A DNA stretch of 64,000 nt from Valencia hispanica (Eukaryota > Chordata > Actinopteri > Cyprinodontiformes > Valenciidae): positions 37,791,461-37,855,460 of the forward strand of contig OY747713.1 of NCBI GenBank assembly GCA_963556495.2. Direction: 5' to 3'. Below are positions 24,585-35,990 of this stretch, in pieces (the stretch's first letter is position 1; every line of letters starts with the position of its first letter). The position numbers were made by a program, and so were the translations under genes. The notes below the pieces were generated by a model that worked only from the letters and a program-made list of their open reading frames with translations, was not told the DNA's origin and did not search any database.

Positions 24585-25304
24585 AGATTAACTCATTCCA
24601 TCATCCTATCAACCCCAACCAGCATTTCTGTTCCTGTTGAAGCAACACATCCCCACAGCCTGATACTACCACCACCATGTTTCATCTTGGGGGAAGATGT
24701 TTGGGGTGATCTGCAGAATTTGTTTTCTGTCACAAATGGTATTTTTTCATTTAGGCCAAACATGTTCAGTTTAGCCTCATCTGACTGTGGCATCTTTTCA
24801 ACTTTCTCAACATTTGTGGCAAATTCTGTAAACCACGAATCATTTTCCCTTACCTTCAAAACAGTTCACCATTTTGTGTTGGTTGTTCACATAAAATTCC
24901 AACAAAAGAAGAGATTTGTGGTTGTAGCGTGACAAAAGAACTCTAAAAGAGCTGGTACCAACTGTTTAGATAGTCCACAGCAGTACCTTTAAGTAAATCA
25001 CAATTCTTTTGACTTTTTCTTAGTCGTCCACTTTTCCCATGCAAATACACTAGAGGAACTTTATCTCATCAAGCTTCAGTACAAGAAGCATACACTATTG
25101 CTCTTTTCAAGTGGTAAAGGTAGCCCTCTGGATTTAAATTCTACTTTTGTAACATATGGAAAGACTTTATTTTTTAATTACTTGTTCCATTTTTTTATAA
25201 TTGCCTACAGATGAGCAGGGTTTTTTACTGTACTCTGCATGCAGAACCAGCACCTAAAATTGCAGAATCACCCCCACATGCAAACACCTCCGCCATCACC
25301 TCCT

Positions 25305-25305
25305 C

Positions 25306-25350
<45 letters not shown>

Positions 25351-25365
25351 AACACACACACACAG
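25305..25365. repeat. (CA)n microsatellite
   Basis: CA units with CG and AA interruptions. Histidine-threonine ORFs through it are artefacts. Confidence 0.95.
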
Positions 25366-25429
25366 AGGCACAAACAGACGGTCAAATAGACACACAGTCT
25401 GTCATATTTGCAGCTGGTAAACAAGCACC

Positions 25430-25660
25430 AAGAGGCTGTTAAGGCCAGGCAAGCTGAGTAAACCAGAGACAACAGTGGGCTTAATTAACTAGGCTGCCTC
25501 CCAGCACAACAGCTCATCATCACTTGGACTTAAACAAACCACTCAGCTGCTAATTGGCTGAGCTGCATGGAGCCGCTGTGAGGAATGCTTGCTCCCCACC
25601 TCCACTGTTGCTTCTCAAAGGCTTGACAGAAAGCAGCAGTGCAGACTCTCGGTTATTGAG
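25430..25660. promoter_or_regulatory. Candidate conserved non-coding block
   Basis: Unique sequence with GGGCTTAATTAACTAGGC, CTCATCATCACTTGG and GCTGCTAATTGGCTGAGC homeodomain-type sites. There is no ORF signature. Regulatory role is inferred. Confidence 0.3.
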
Positions 25661-25984
25661 TCTTTGCACAGATATGTGACAGTCTGGCCTCGTGTTGGGC
25701 TTCACTGTGTACTTGCTCACAGTCACTGTGTTTTTCGTGGTTTATTTATTTCACTGGCAGTGACTGATTTAGGCTTTAAATTTCGCTAAAATTCTTATAG
25801 TCCTCTGTCAATCAAAAGATAGTGGTAATTGTGGTAGTTTCGTAAAAGCATTTGGTAATGTAATATATGCATCTTTTTTTATCAAGTTCCCTCTACGGAC
25901 ACTAACGACCCTCAGCAACCTCATCATATAAATCTAGCAAATATTTAGCAATCAAATATATATTTATTAATAGCAGAACTTCTA

Positions 25985-26392
25985 CATGTCTGTTGTGGAG
26001 AGTGTAATCTCTTCAGCCATCATCTGTTGGGGTAGCAGAATCAGAGCCAGGGATTTAAAAAAGGCTAAACAACCTGATAAAGAAGGCTGGTTCTGCTCTG
26101 GGGATGACTGTGGAACCTCTGGAGATGATGATGCAAGGAAGGATTCTTCATAAAATCAAGAAAATGATGGACAACCCTGAGCATCCTCTTCATGAGACTA
26201 TCCTACAACAACAGAGTGTATTTAGTCAGAGGCTTCTTCAGTTTTGGTGCAACACAGACTGCTACAGGAAATCCTTCCTGCCCACAGCCATCAGGATCTA
26301 CAACAACTTCTTGAAGAATTAAATGGTATGAGCTACAGCAACATTTAATTTCCCTCCGGGATCAATAAAGTATTTCTGAATTTGAATTGTTA
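25985..26392 (+). mobile_element. LINE 3' end (L2-like)
   Basis: The translation gives a degraded LINE C-terminus: ICWGSR, then MTVEPLEMMMQGRILHKIKK, MDNPEHPLHETILQQQ and YRKSFLPTAIRIYNN. The 3' tail is CCTCCGGGATCAATAAAG followed by GAATTTGAATTG. This is typical of fish L2-type LINE 3' ends. It is 5'-truncated, which is normal for LINE insertions. A second copy lies at 33919-34138. Confidence 0.75.
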
Positions 26393-26589
26393 TTAGTTAC
26401 TACAGATCCCATCAGTTTTTCTCCAGGTGTAGTAATAGTTTGGGATTTGTTTGATAAATAATCTTATATCTGAATACAACACTTTTAAAAATGGAGATTC
26501 AATTAAATTTGGGTTACCGAAACTCCATCTTACTGAAACTGTAAGTTTGTTTGTTTTTGTTCTGGAAAATCTCAATGCTATATTTGATA

Positions 26590-26905
26590 AATTAGACTAG
26601 TTGGTGTAGTTGGGAGTATCTTTCTTGACTTGAAGAAAGCTTTTAATTCCATCCCAATTTTTTAAAGGCAGCTAGTTTTCTGCTAACACAATTAAAAATA
26701 AAATTACATTTGAGTAGTGAAAAAGGGTGCACCTGATGATGTACCTCAGGGCTTCACATTGGGTCCTCTGCTTTTTAGCTTGTATATTGTAAATTCCCTG
26801 AAGTTTCTTCGCCTCATGTTACATTTTAGATATATAAAGATGGCACTTGTAGGTTTACATGCAAAAAGCTTTGTCAGTTGTAATGATAAAGATTTCTGAT
26901 GGATT
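26590..26905 (+). mobile_element. LINE reverse-transcriptase fragment
   Basis: Broken translation contains VFLDLKKAFNSI (RT motif with the DLKKAFD pattern, final D changed to N) and VPQGFTLGPLLFSLYI (the VPQGSVLGPLLFSLYI motif). A degenerate YADDT region follows. It is plus strand, and the relation to the LINE tail just upstream is unclear. Confidence 0.7.
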
Positions 26906-27655
26906 ATGTATTACAAGCTATTATCTCAAGGTTGATGAAAACTGTGAATACAATGTTTTCGAGGTTCGTGAATGGAGATCAGATCCAGATATAATAGCGA
27001 TGATGAAAATACTTACAATAGTACTTTTATTATTGGTATATATTTACAATGATACATTCATAAATTTACATGCTCATTTTTAAAACTCATGTTTTCTATA
27101 AATAGAGTGAACAAAGTTTACAGCGGAAATAATGATTCCCCAATTAACACATTTATAAACCTAAATGAAATCAATAAATAATTACCAGTTATTTCTCTGT
27201 TCCTTTTTCACAGATTATCTAGGATTTTTTAAAATAATTTGTTACCATTAGGCATATTTTGTTACACAATGTATAACATTTTCAGATATGAACAATGATT
27301 TTTTATTTAATTGAGCACATTTTTAAGGTTCTTAACCTCAAAGTCAGACCCACCTCATGGCAGGATGGAGATGCCTTCAACGAGTGTAGGATTTTAAAAG
27401 GAAGTTGACAAAGCTTAAGAGCAGGATACACACCCAGCAGCTTATCTGTGCAGTTATTGCAAGTTATTGTATATGTTGACTTTACTGTGTAAGGTAAATC
27501 CTGGAAGTGTGGAGATATTTGTGTGAAGGATATGAATATTTTTTGGAAACTGTGTGTGTGCTTTAATATTTAAGGTTGACCATGTGTTTTTTTTGTTGAA
27601 ATTGTGTGTGAAATAATGTAATTTCCTTTTTTTTTTTACAGAAACTATAAATAAG
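26906..27655. other. AT-rich intergenic DNA
   Basis: No gene or clear repeat is seen. Confidence 0.45.
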
Positions 27656-27660
27656 GTGCT

Positions 27661-27870
27661 TTGAATTCATACCTGTCATGTTACAACCACAAAGGGGAAA
27701 TAGATAATTTCAGTGCTTAGCTCCATCTATCTTGCCAAGTGATATTTTTGTGGATTATATTTACGGATTAGGTGACTTCTGAAGGAATGTGGCTGCACTG
27801 GACTTCATTTTGGGTATCAGCATAAAGAGAGATAAATACAAATGCATTGCACAATTTTCACAAAAAAAAA
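27661..27870 (-). mobile_element. Tc1-like fragment (family A, 5' end)
   Basis: GTTACAACCACAAAGG, ATTAGGTGACTTCTGAAGGAA and AATACAAATGCATTGCA match the antisense 5' leader and terminal-repeat segments of family A copies, but in a rearranged order. Only a fragment remains. Confidence 0.55.
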
Positions 27871-28670
27871 CAACTTTCATGTTTGCACTAGTTGCAATCT
27901 CAATAGATAATGCATACTTGTGTGAGCTACTGTAAATGCATCCCCTGCTTCTTCCACCTTTTGTACTTTCTCTAACCAAATTTTAAAATCCTCACTGATT
28001 CTGAAAAAAAAAGCTAACTATAAATCTTCTTCTGTCAGCATTCACACAGAAAGTGTTTTTGGCAGGACCTGCTAGAGGTTAAGGCCTCTCGTGGATTTTT
28101 TTTACATTCTTGGTCAGAATAGAGAAGCGTTTCCATCTGTGCATGATCACTAGGATTACGTTTATGAGACAGAGTAAGCAACGTTTCTCGAGGTTTAAGC
28201 AACCTTTTCTCAGACAGAATGAAGCTCACAATAAAATGTTGAAAACATAGCAAAATGGTTTACTCTTTTAATATAGCTATTTACTTTTTCCGTCATAAAG
28301 GTTTTTTTTTTCAGTCCTTTACTCCTGCTACAAAAAAAATAACCAAGCTAAAGAATGTGCTCATTTTTTGGTTTTATTTGCATTCATTCCAAAACCCAGC
28401 CTTTATGGCAAGGACTGGTACAACATCATCTATATTATTTTTTATGTCAATTTAAAATTACCTACAGATAATCCTAAAACCTTTTCTAAATTGGACTAAG
28501 ACCCAAGTCTATCAGGATGCTAACAATCCCCCATTTGCGCTAAAAAGACAGTACTGACCTATCACATTCTCTCCACAAGGTGTTTCAGTTCATGCTGATG
28601 ACCCATAATGAAACACACAGCAATATATACAGAAATAAAAGAGTATTTTTAAAGAAGCATCAGCCTCAGT
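27871..28670. other. AT-rich intergenic DNA
   Basis: No gene or recognisable repeat is seen. Confidence 0.45.
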
Positions 28671-29425
28671 AAGATGAAAGACGATCCCAAACCTTCATCA
28701 TCAACCTCTTCACCTGCAGCTCTGGAGATGGGGGTTAAGTCCGGTTACAGACATGGGGACCCAATTGATCTGACCTTTGACCTCTCGCTCTGATGGAGAG
28801 GGTGGCTCAGGGTCAGACCTGTAAGGGATACCCTCTTTATCCTTTCAGCTCAAAGGTGGGGGGAGTCACCCAGCCAAGATCCTGTGGTCTCTGGGGTGCC
28901 CCATACCACAAGCATCACATTCATGTGGTCACTAACCGCAACTTTTCCCAGGGGTAGCTTGCTTTTCCTCTCAGTCAGGATTTCTTTTTTAAAGACTACA
29001 AAGCAATTTTACATGGAAGAAAACACACAGTTAAATTTACTCATCATTTAGTCGCCGTTCTAAATCCTTCCTGACTCCACAGATTTTATGATCCAGTGTT
29101 TTCCCCCCCATGAAGACTGAGCTGATCCTGCTCTCATTCAAGGACTTGTTAGGGATTTTTAAAGGAGAGGGGTGCGTAATGCCACCTTCTTTGAGATGTC
29201 CATTGAAGTCAGCACTATTGCATTAAGCTCACTGGTCTTCCTAAGGGCACCTTTTCATCATGAGCCACACACACACACTTGCACACACACACGCACACAC
29301 ACTGATCCCTCACACTCCCTCTTTTAAGTTGAAGCATTGTCTTTAACAGCATTATAACGGTATCATTCCGCTCCCACCGTGAGCAACAAAGACGCGTAAC
29401 GCCAAATCCTAGAACACAGCAATCT

Positions 29426-29452
29426 TTGTGTGTGTGTGTGTGTGTGTGTGTG
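29426..29452. repeat. (GT)n microsatellite
   Basis: About 13 GT units. Confidence 0.95.
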
Positions 29453-29459
29453 CTCTTTA

Positions 29460-30020
29460 AAGCAATGCTAATGGGGACTTAGAAGCATTAAAGTGACCCC
29501 TACTGTAACAAAAGAGTTAATAATCCGTTTAGAAAACAATCAGATCCCCTGGCCATGAGAAAAGACCCCCGCTAAGTCTTTCTGTAGAGAAGAGGAGGAG
29601 TGAATTCACCGTTTTTTTTTTCTCTTTCCAATCAGCAATCTTGTAGAACATTGCTTGTTTTTATCTCGCTCTCAATAGGGAATGATGGAGCGGTTTTTAA
29701 CGGCAACTCTGGGCCGATGTCGGTGGATAAAACGGCTAACGCGGAACGGTCTCACAGTCGGGGAGAGGGACCCAACTCGCCAGAGGTCAGGGTTTGTTAT
29801 CTGCCCTCATTCACTGTAAATGAGCCCCACTGGACTTCTAAAGGAGCTGTTAACAAACAAACGCCGGCTCGCCTGTTAATTGCTAATGACGGCCTCTTTG
29901 TCCTGTTTTCCCCCTCTGGGTCAAAGTGTTCAACCAAAAGGATCCATCCGACAGCAAAGCGGCCTTTCAGGTCATCCCGCCCCTGATGTAACAGGTGATA
30001 TGAGGTCATCAAGAAATGTT
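29460..30020. promoter_or_regulatory. Strong candidate conserved non-coding block
   Basis: One of the cleanest unique-sequence islands in the desert. It has many homeodomain-like and nuclear-receptor-like sites (GAGTTAATAATCC, GCCTGTTAATTGCTAATGACG, TGAGGTCATCAAG) and no transposon debris. Open frames of 128 codons (plus) and 71 codons (minus) cross it but carry no domain, and the first starts at a non-ATG codon. I read it as an enhancer-type element rather than an exon. Function is inferred. Confidence 0.35.
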
Positions 30021-31066
30021 AGAAATAACCATACCACAGAGTGAAAGAATAAGAAGGATCTCAGCTTTAGGGGATCGCTAAGTGGATAGCTGGATGCATT
30101 ACTTCAGGCAGACAGGCTTATCTGATATGCATCAGAGTGATCCATCTGTTTTAACATCAGGTCAGAGCTGAATCCATCACTGCTTATCTTTGCTGTCAAG
30201 TAGGTGAGGACAGGTTTTTCTTCATCTCCCTTGCAGCTTGTCCTTGCTTCCTGCTAGCTTCACTTCAGTCTGTTGCATCCTGGAAACTGATTACAAGGCC
30301 TAGAAAAGGTCTTGTTGTTTGGCTAAAAATACAACTGGGATGAAGAAATGTTTATGGTGTGTAATTTTTGTTTTCAAATTGTCATTGCCTTGAAAACAAC
30401 ATACATCAATAAACTGTAATTTTATAAAAAGTTATTTGAAGTTGTCACTTGACTAACGATTGATATTTCATATTTTAGACTACACAGCAATGCTTGGTGG
30501 TTTCCCTCGCCTACTTCTTCTGGTGAAGATGCCTTGAAATCCCACCAAATGCCCTCTTAGTGATTTTGCACTGAAAAAGAACCTGTGCTAGTTCCGTGCT
30601 GGTGTCAAAGCCGGTGCTTAGTCGGTTCTCTGCTGGTTCTTTCAAAAAACTTGCTTGCTTTTCCATTGAAAGAGAACCTAGTCAGTGCTGTGTCATAGCG
30701 TAATCTAAAGCGTTACAACGCAACTGTATATGTCCACATGGGGGAAAGAAAAACAGGAAGAGCGTGAACAGAGAAATAAATTTCAACAATGGATAATTTA
30801 ATCGTTTCAAGTGCTGCTGTTGGGCTTCCATGCAAAGATGTACCCATAACATGCTCTTGGTTCATCGTCAAAGGCTGATAATAAGGCACAGAGAGCTGCA
30901 ACTACGTTTGCAGAGAAAGATAAACATGCGACATCACTGTATAATGTTTTTAGCCATTGTTCGCTACACCATGCAGCCGTCGTTAGCATTGGCCATATTT
31001 GTTTACAAATTAACAACAGCTTCGAGCATTTAGAACTATTTCAGAAAATTGTCTGTTTTATCAGAC

Positions 31067-31068
<2 letters not shown>

Positions 31069-31111
<43 letters not shown>
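31069..31111. repeat. (TA)n microsatellite
   Basis: About 21 TA units at the left edge of a TTAGGGCTGTCAAAC repeat. Confidence 0.95.
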
Positions 31112-31114
<3 letters not shown>

Positions 31115-31571
31115 GGCTGTCAAACAATTTCAATCTAATTGAAGGAGACATCCCCTGTTACTAAAGTGAATAACTACTCCTATCATAGTCTTTCATGCCT
31201 TTAAAAGAAATTATAGTCCCCCAAAAAATTTTAAAGGTGCTTTTCTGACCCATTCAGTAAAACCCGTATTGTCTCACGAGAGCACGCGATATTTCGGCCT
31301 TCCCAGATGTTCATTATAATAATGCAAATAAGGATTGCGTTGATTGGTCGTAGGAAGGAGGGGGGATGACGCTCCACTGCAACACTCTCCAAAAAAACAA
31401 CATGCCGCACGTTATGAATGAACGCGGCCAACGGAATCCAACCGTTTATGAACGAACCTGACTCCGAACCAGAGCTGGAAAGTGAAGATGTCGAACAGAT
31501 GGAAGGATGTCTACAGCAAGATGTATCGGAATGGTAAAGGCAACCATTTGATCAATAACGTGATAAAACGC

Positions 31572-31586
31572 CTGTTGTTAGTTTCT
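31572..31586. repeat. Target-site duplication, left copy
   Basis: CTGTTGTTAGTTTCT, an exact match to the right copy. It borders the poly(T) run of the minus-strand retroposon. Confidence 0.75.
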
Positions 31587-33287
31587 TTCTTTTTTTTCTT
31601 TTTTTTTTACGTGTCCTGTTTGGCAGTGTGGAGCTCAGAATTGGTGTCTGAGTACCAAATAGAAGCCCAACAGATTTACTTTCACAAGTGGAGCAGTACA
31701 GCTTTTGCTATAGTCCTCCACTTGATATATGTGTGAAAAATCTTTATTATGAATTGTTGGGGTTTTTATATCCTGATGTTATGGACACGGAGACGGAAAA
31801 TTATGGAGAAGAAAGAAGGAAGATGAAGAAGAGAGGTAGGAAACAAAAAGTCAAGAGAGAGGGTGAGTTGAAAATACAAGAGAGGAAGGGGAACAAAGAA
31901 AACACAGGAAGACATTGAAGTCTGGCTCCATACCCACAGGACGACAGAGAGAGGGGAAAAACAAAACAAAACACGAAAAAGGAACATCGACAAAACCAAC
32001 CAAAGATTGTGAACTAAGAATTACACAACCACATCACACAAAAATAGATATAAAAATACAACAACAATGTCAGAAAAACTCATGGTACCGATTAATCAAG
32101 CTCTAGTAATGATAACCTCAGCCCAAGAATATTTCCTTAAACACCAGAGACCCCACATCTATGTGTGTGTGTTAGCATGCTGGTGCATATAAGGTTTCTC
32201 CATAAGAGTGTTCGATAGTTGGTGTGAGCAGACATCAATCCGTCTCCCAGGAATCGATGCAGACATGAAGGAGATCGGAGCAAAGACGTCCAAAGGACCG
32301 CCAGAGCCCCAGGCGGACCCGGGCGGGGCCGACCGCATCCCCCAAGAGAGGATGCAAAGGAGAACCCCAGGGGAACATCCAGCGGCCACTATGCAGGGGC
32401 CCGGGGGGCAGCAGTGACGAGCCCACGGGCCCCGCCGGCAACCGGCCCGCCCTGGCGCGGCCGGTCAACGGACCGGGGGAGCCGGGGCCCAGGGGCACCC
32501 CACCCCCCAGCAGGGACCCGACAAGGGACCGGCCGACGAGGGGGCCGCGGCACTGCAGGGGCCGCGGCACTGCAGGGGGCGCGGCCGGCCGCCACACGCT
32601 GCCTCCACCCTAGGCTAATCCCCACCGCCAACATTCCTAGCGCCCCACCGATAGCCGCAGGGGACGGACAGCATCCCCAGGCCGGGCTCAGTCAGCATCT
32701 GGACGCCAAGTTGTACCAGCTCCCGGGTCCCGATCCCGCGCAACGCAGGGCGCCGAGACCAGGCATCCAACGAGGGCCAGGGCCGGTCCAACCCACCAAT
32801 GAACCGACCACGCACGGTGCGCACAGAACAGGTGATCAAACGAGCAGAGACACTGGATCCGCATCCCGCCGAGCCACCGAGCAGGCACCACCCAACAATC
32901 CCAAACCTGGCACCTCTAAAAGAGGTGCCCCAACCAACCAAAGGAAGATATCGGCCCAGCGCATCGGCCGACCGACACACCGGCCCCCCCAGGCCCGGCC
33001 AGGCACGCACCAGGTCCGAACCGGATTGACCACCGATGCACCGGCAGGCATGGGCCCCCGTCACCGGCGGGGAGTGATGGAGGGGAAATAGGCCCCCCAT
33101 TAAGTGTAAGGCCTGAGGTGCGCCAGGCGAGAGGGGAGACCAAGATCCAACCTGACAGGTAGACAAAGACATACAGACACAGTCATACGTTCCCTCCCTC
33201 TTAAACCCATACATTCTCACTGACTCACCAAGACACCCAAAAAAATGACGCTGTACCCTCACTCACACACCCCATGCACACTTTATG
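31587..33287 (-). mobile_element. GC-rich poly(A)-tailed retroposon with 15-bp TSD
   Basis: CTGTTGTTAGTTTCT occurs exactly at 31572-31586 and 33288-33302. The left copy is followed by a T-rich run (31587-31608), which is the poly(A) tail of a minus-strand insert. These are the marks of LINE-mediated retroposition. The body is strikingly GC-rich at 32250-33120, with a GGGCCGCGGCACTGCAG duplication near 32545-32575. A purine-rich arm lies at 31790-31990. Open frames of 225 codons (plus) and 215 codons (minus) overlap and are Pro/Arg/Gly-rich, as expected from GC bias, so I do not call them genes. I have seen similar GC-rich units repeated in fish genomes but cannot name the family. Confidence 0.65.
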
Positions 33288-33302
33288 CTGTTGTTAGTTT
33301 CT
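33288..33302. repeat. Target-site duplication, right copy
   Basis: CTGTTGTTAGTTTCT, identical to 31572-31586. It marks the 5' end of the minus-strand retroposon. Confidence 0.75.
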
Positions 33303-33918
33303 ACAAAATAGGTTTGCCTTCTTATAAAGTCGATTATTACAATAACAGCGATGCAGTCTTCTTCAGTAATGGCGGTGAGGTTCGGCTGAATGTGAGGGTG
33401 AGAGGGGCGCAGCGAGCTCCAGCAGCATTGGTCTGCTATGTTCATAAATGGTCAAATTCTGCCGTTTTGACGTAATACCGGCATTGAAATCTAACCACGT
33501 TGTTGAGGGCGCATGCACGTGAAGTGCACCTGGGGTGGTTAGAGAAGCCGATCGTAAACAAATGCTGCACTTTTGAATATTGGCTTACTGCTCAGTGTAA
33601 AATCATTAGGAAATCATGTTATACGTGTTTTCACATGGAAAAAATGAATATTTCAGGTGATTACCTCTTTAATCACAGTGTAGCTGTGAATAAATCATGA
33701 TTAATCACTATTAATTAACATTCCTAAACATGAGTGAAAAATTACAATTGCTCTTTTTTTAAAGGAAACACAGGAAAGATCCATGGAACTTTTGTTTTGA
33801 ACCCCACAATCACATTCACATATGGCCCTTTTAACCTATTCATCTTTAGCCAGTTGCTAAGGCAAATTAACTGGTTAACATTTTCTGAATGTAAAGGTGA
33901 CTGTTTCTTATTAATATT

Positions 33919-34138
33919 GGACAACCCTGAGCATCCTCTTCATTTGGACTATCCTACAGCAACAGAGTGTTTTCAGTCAGAGACTTTAATAGTTTTGCTG
34001 CAACACAGACTGCTACAGGAGATCCTTCCTCCCCACAGCCATCAAGATCTACATCAACTAATTGAATAATTAAATAGAATGAGTTACAACAGTTATTTTC
34101 CTTCTGGGATCAATGAAGCATTTTTGAATTGAATTGTA
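33919..34138 (+). mobile_element. LINE 3' end (L2-like), second copy
   Basis: Aligned by eye with 26170-26392: GGACAACCCTGAGCATCCTC, CACAGACTGCTACAGGA, CCACAGCCATCAAGATCTAC, then CTTCTGGGATCAATGAAG and TTGAATTGAATTG. It is more decayed and more 5'-truncated than the first copy. Confidence 0.8.
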
Positions 34139-34789
34139 TTCTTCTGAACACTAGAGGGATTATTTGCTTATCAACATGAGGAAAATGGTGTGGAACCAAA
34201 CCGTTATATAACTCTAGTTCCCACTGTTATTATTTGTGGTTACCTTGCAGCTGCAGTGTTGTTAGCGTGTTTGTTAGCCAAGGCTTACCTGATGTAAAGT
34301 GATAGCTGCAGGTTGTTGCATTTTTAATCAACTGCTCGTTTCAATCACTTCTTCTGATCATTTACAACACCTGATAGCTTCTCTTTCAGCAGACTAAACG
34401 CGCAGTAGAGCAGGGGTTGACGTAGACCAATGGAACCGTGGATGCAGTTCGGGTCTGCCATGCTGTTTACATGAGGAGCACTGAACGCAGCACCGGCTGA
34501 ATTGTAACTCTGCTTATTCTTAGGCTCCATTGTTGTGAATGAAAATGGCGGTTGTTTGTTTTGCCTTTTGTAATCCAGTCCCCACACCTTGATTACGTCA
34601 CTATTGTGGGCGGGGTAGAAACTGGTTCTTCCAAAGATCCTCTCTGGCCCAGCTATGAGTTGGTGCGTGGCTTAGCACCGGCTTGGAACCAATAAACTGG
34701 TTCTTGAGCAGTGGAAAACCAAAGAACCGGTTCCGGCACCGAACAAGCACAGGAACCGGCTCAGTGGAAAAAGGCCCACTGTGGACAAA

Positions 34790-35612
34790 TAACACATATA
34801 GAAAAGAAAACAATACAGCGACATCCACATTTTGACATTCAAGAATGGAAGCAAGTCAGTTTGGTGTAGCCTGCATTTCTCTAGGATAATATTGTTTACT
34901 TTTGGCTCTATCCACTTGCAAATAGGTCTCAAGGGGGTTCGAGATGGGAGTGAGAATAACCATCAATGATGTATGGAGAGATGTTTTGGAGGAGAAGCTG
35001 CCTGATGTAAGGATGAAGGGATACCCACCTGACTGAGTGAGCACACATGGAATGTGGTGTGGTTGGAGATTAAAGTTGGTAAACAGAGCTGTTGGCTGAG
35101 CACAACTACAGGAAACAACTACACCGCTTTTTTTTTTCCAGCTAATGTTCATCCCTAGCATAACAGGAGGTATTGCTAACTGGTGCAACAATACAGACTG
35201 GACGTATACCTGCAAGTAAGGGGCTACCGTTTTTTTTTGTTTTTTTTACCCTTTACGTAGCAACCCAGCTGAAAAAACAAGCAGGCATACAACTTACATC
35301 CTTTCATTCAGACAATAGTGGGTCTGTTGTAAAACCTATGTCCTGATACTGTAGTAAACTTCTGATCAAAAACCAGTAGTTTGCCATAAATCAGTCAGTA
35401 AAACGGTCGGTCAGTTGGAAAATTAAACTTGAACCAGAGAGGAGAATATATGACCAAGAACTCTCACCGAACTCTCAAACGATTACACTCCCCTGGTGCT
35501 TGGCATCAAGACCTGTGACAAGTGCTGCTCTTCTCCCAAAACCTGTTTGGCCTCCATCATCTGAAGAAGATTCCACCACATGGACTTTATCCTGACCACA
35601 AAAATTACATTT
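34790..35612. other. Intergenic, no gene recognised
   Basis: Mixed AT-rich sequence. Two T-runs lie near 35128 and 35230. No feature is supported. Confidence 0.45.
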
Positions 35613-35613
35613 G

Positions 35614-35990
35614 CAACGAGACTATGTGCAGCTTTCAAAACGTAGGAACAGCTAACATCTTAACCCTTAAGAACAGCTAAGATAGAAAAGCAGAAAACCC
35701 GACTTTAACTGTTTTTGTAATTGAATGAAAAAGCAGAATTTCAAAGCTTCATAACTTGTTGAATTTAAAGCCCACTGCAAAGGGACAGATGCTGGTCTCT
35801 TCAGGAGAAGGATATCTTTCCAACGAGACTATGTGCAGCTTTCAAAACGTAGGAATAGCTAAGATCTTAACCCTGGAAACAGCTCAGATAGAAAAGCAGA
35901 AAACCCGACAAACTTTTTTGTAATTGAATAAAAAAGCAGCATTTCAAAGCTTTATAAATTGTTGAATTTAAAGCCCACAGCAAAGATATT
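35614..35990. repeat. Two-copy tandem duplication, 207-base offset
   Basis: CAACGAGACTATGTGCAGC starts at 35614 and again at 35821. The following 170 bases match closely (TTCAAAACGTAGGAA, ATAGAAAAGCAGAAAACCCG, GTTGAATTTAAAGCCCAC). About 36 bases after copy 1 are absent from copy 2. Confidence 0.9.

Larger units (their letters stand above)
23660..24950 (-). mobile_element. Tc1-like remnant (family A) with two SINEs
   Basis: The outer left part (ATTTTGCTATGTTACAACC at about 23692) and right part (CACATAAAATTCCAACAAAAG at about 24889) are inverse copies of the family A terminal repeat. The antisense transposase includes CCACAGCCTGATACTACCACC at about 24653 (minus strand GGGSIRLWGC at 24593-24859). 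Two SINEs, in opposite orientations, split it. Confidence 0.8.
31113..33720. repeat. AGGGCTGTCAAAC / TAATCATGATTAATCAC element
   Basis: The left edge is AGGGCTGTCAAACAATTTC. The right edge is AATAAATCATGATTAATCACTATTAATTAAC. Both phrases occur together at the ends of a dispersed vertebrate DNA repeat that I recognise loosely. The retroposon at 31587-33287 interrupts it. Boundaries are approximate. Confidence 0.35.
30560..34785. mobile_element. Large inverted-repeat element hosting nested insertions
   Basis: The segment at 30570-30720 (GCACTGAAAAAGAACCTGTGCT, CAAAGCCGGTGCTTAG, then GCGTAATCTAAAG) is an imperfect inverse of 34590-34780 (AGCACAGGAACCGGCTCAGTG, CTTAGCACCGGCTTGG, GATTACGTCA). The arms are about 150 to 200 bases. 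This suggests one old DNA transposon, roughly 1.5 kb without its inserts (class unknown, perhaps PIF/Harbinger or hAT). It was later filled by the 31113-33720 unit, a retroposon and a LINE tail. Exact ends and target duplication are not resolved. Confidence 0.5.

Noticed and set aside
29600..29986. 128-codon ORF
   Set aside because: Non-ATG start, no domain, and an antisense ORF in the same place. It fits a regulatory element better.
32414..33262. Long overlapping ORFs on both strands (225 and 215 codons)
   Set aside because: They overlap antisense in very GC-rich DNA inside a retroposon, have Pro/Arg/Gly-biased composition and no domain. Stops are rare there by base composition alone.
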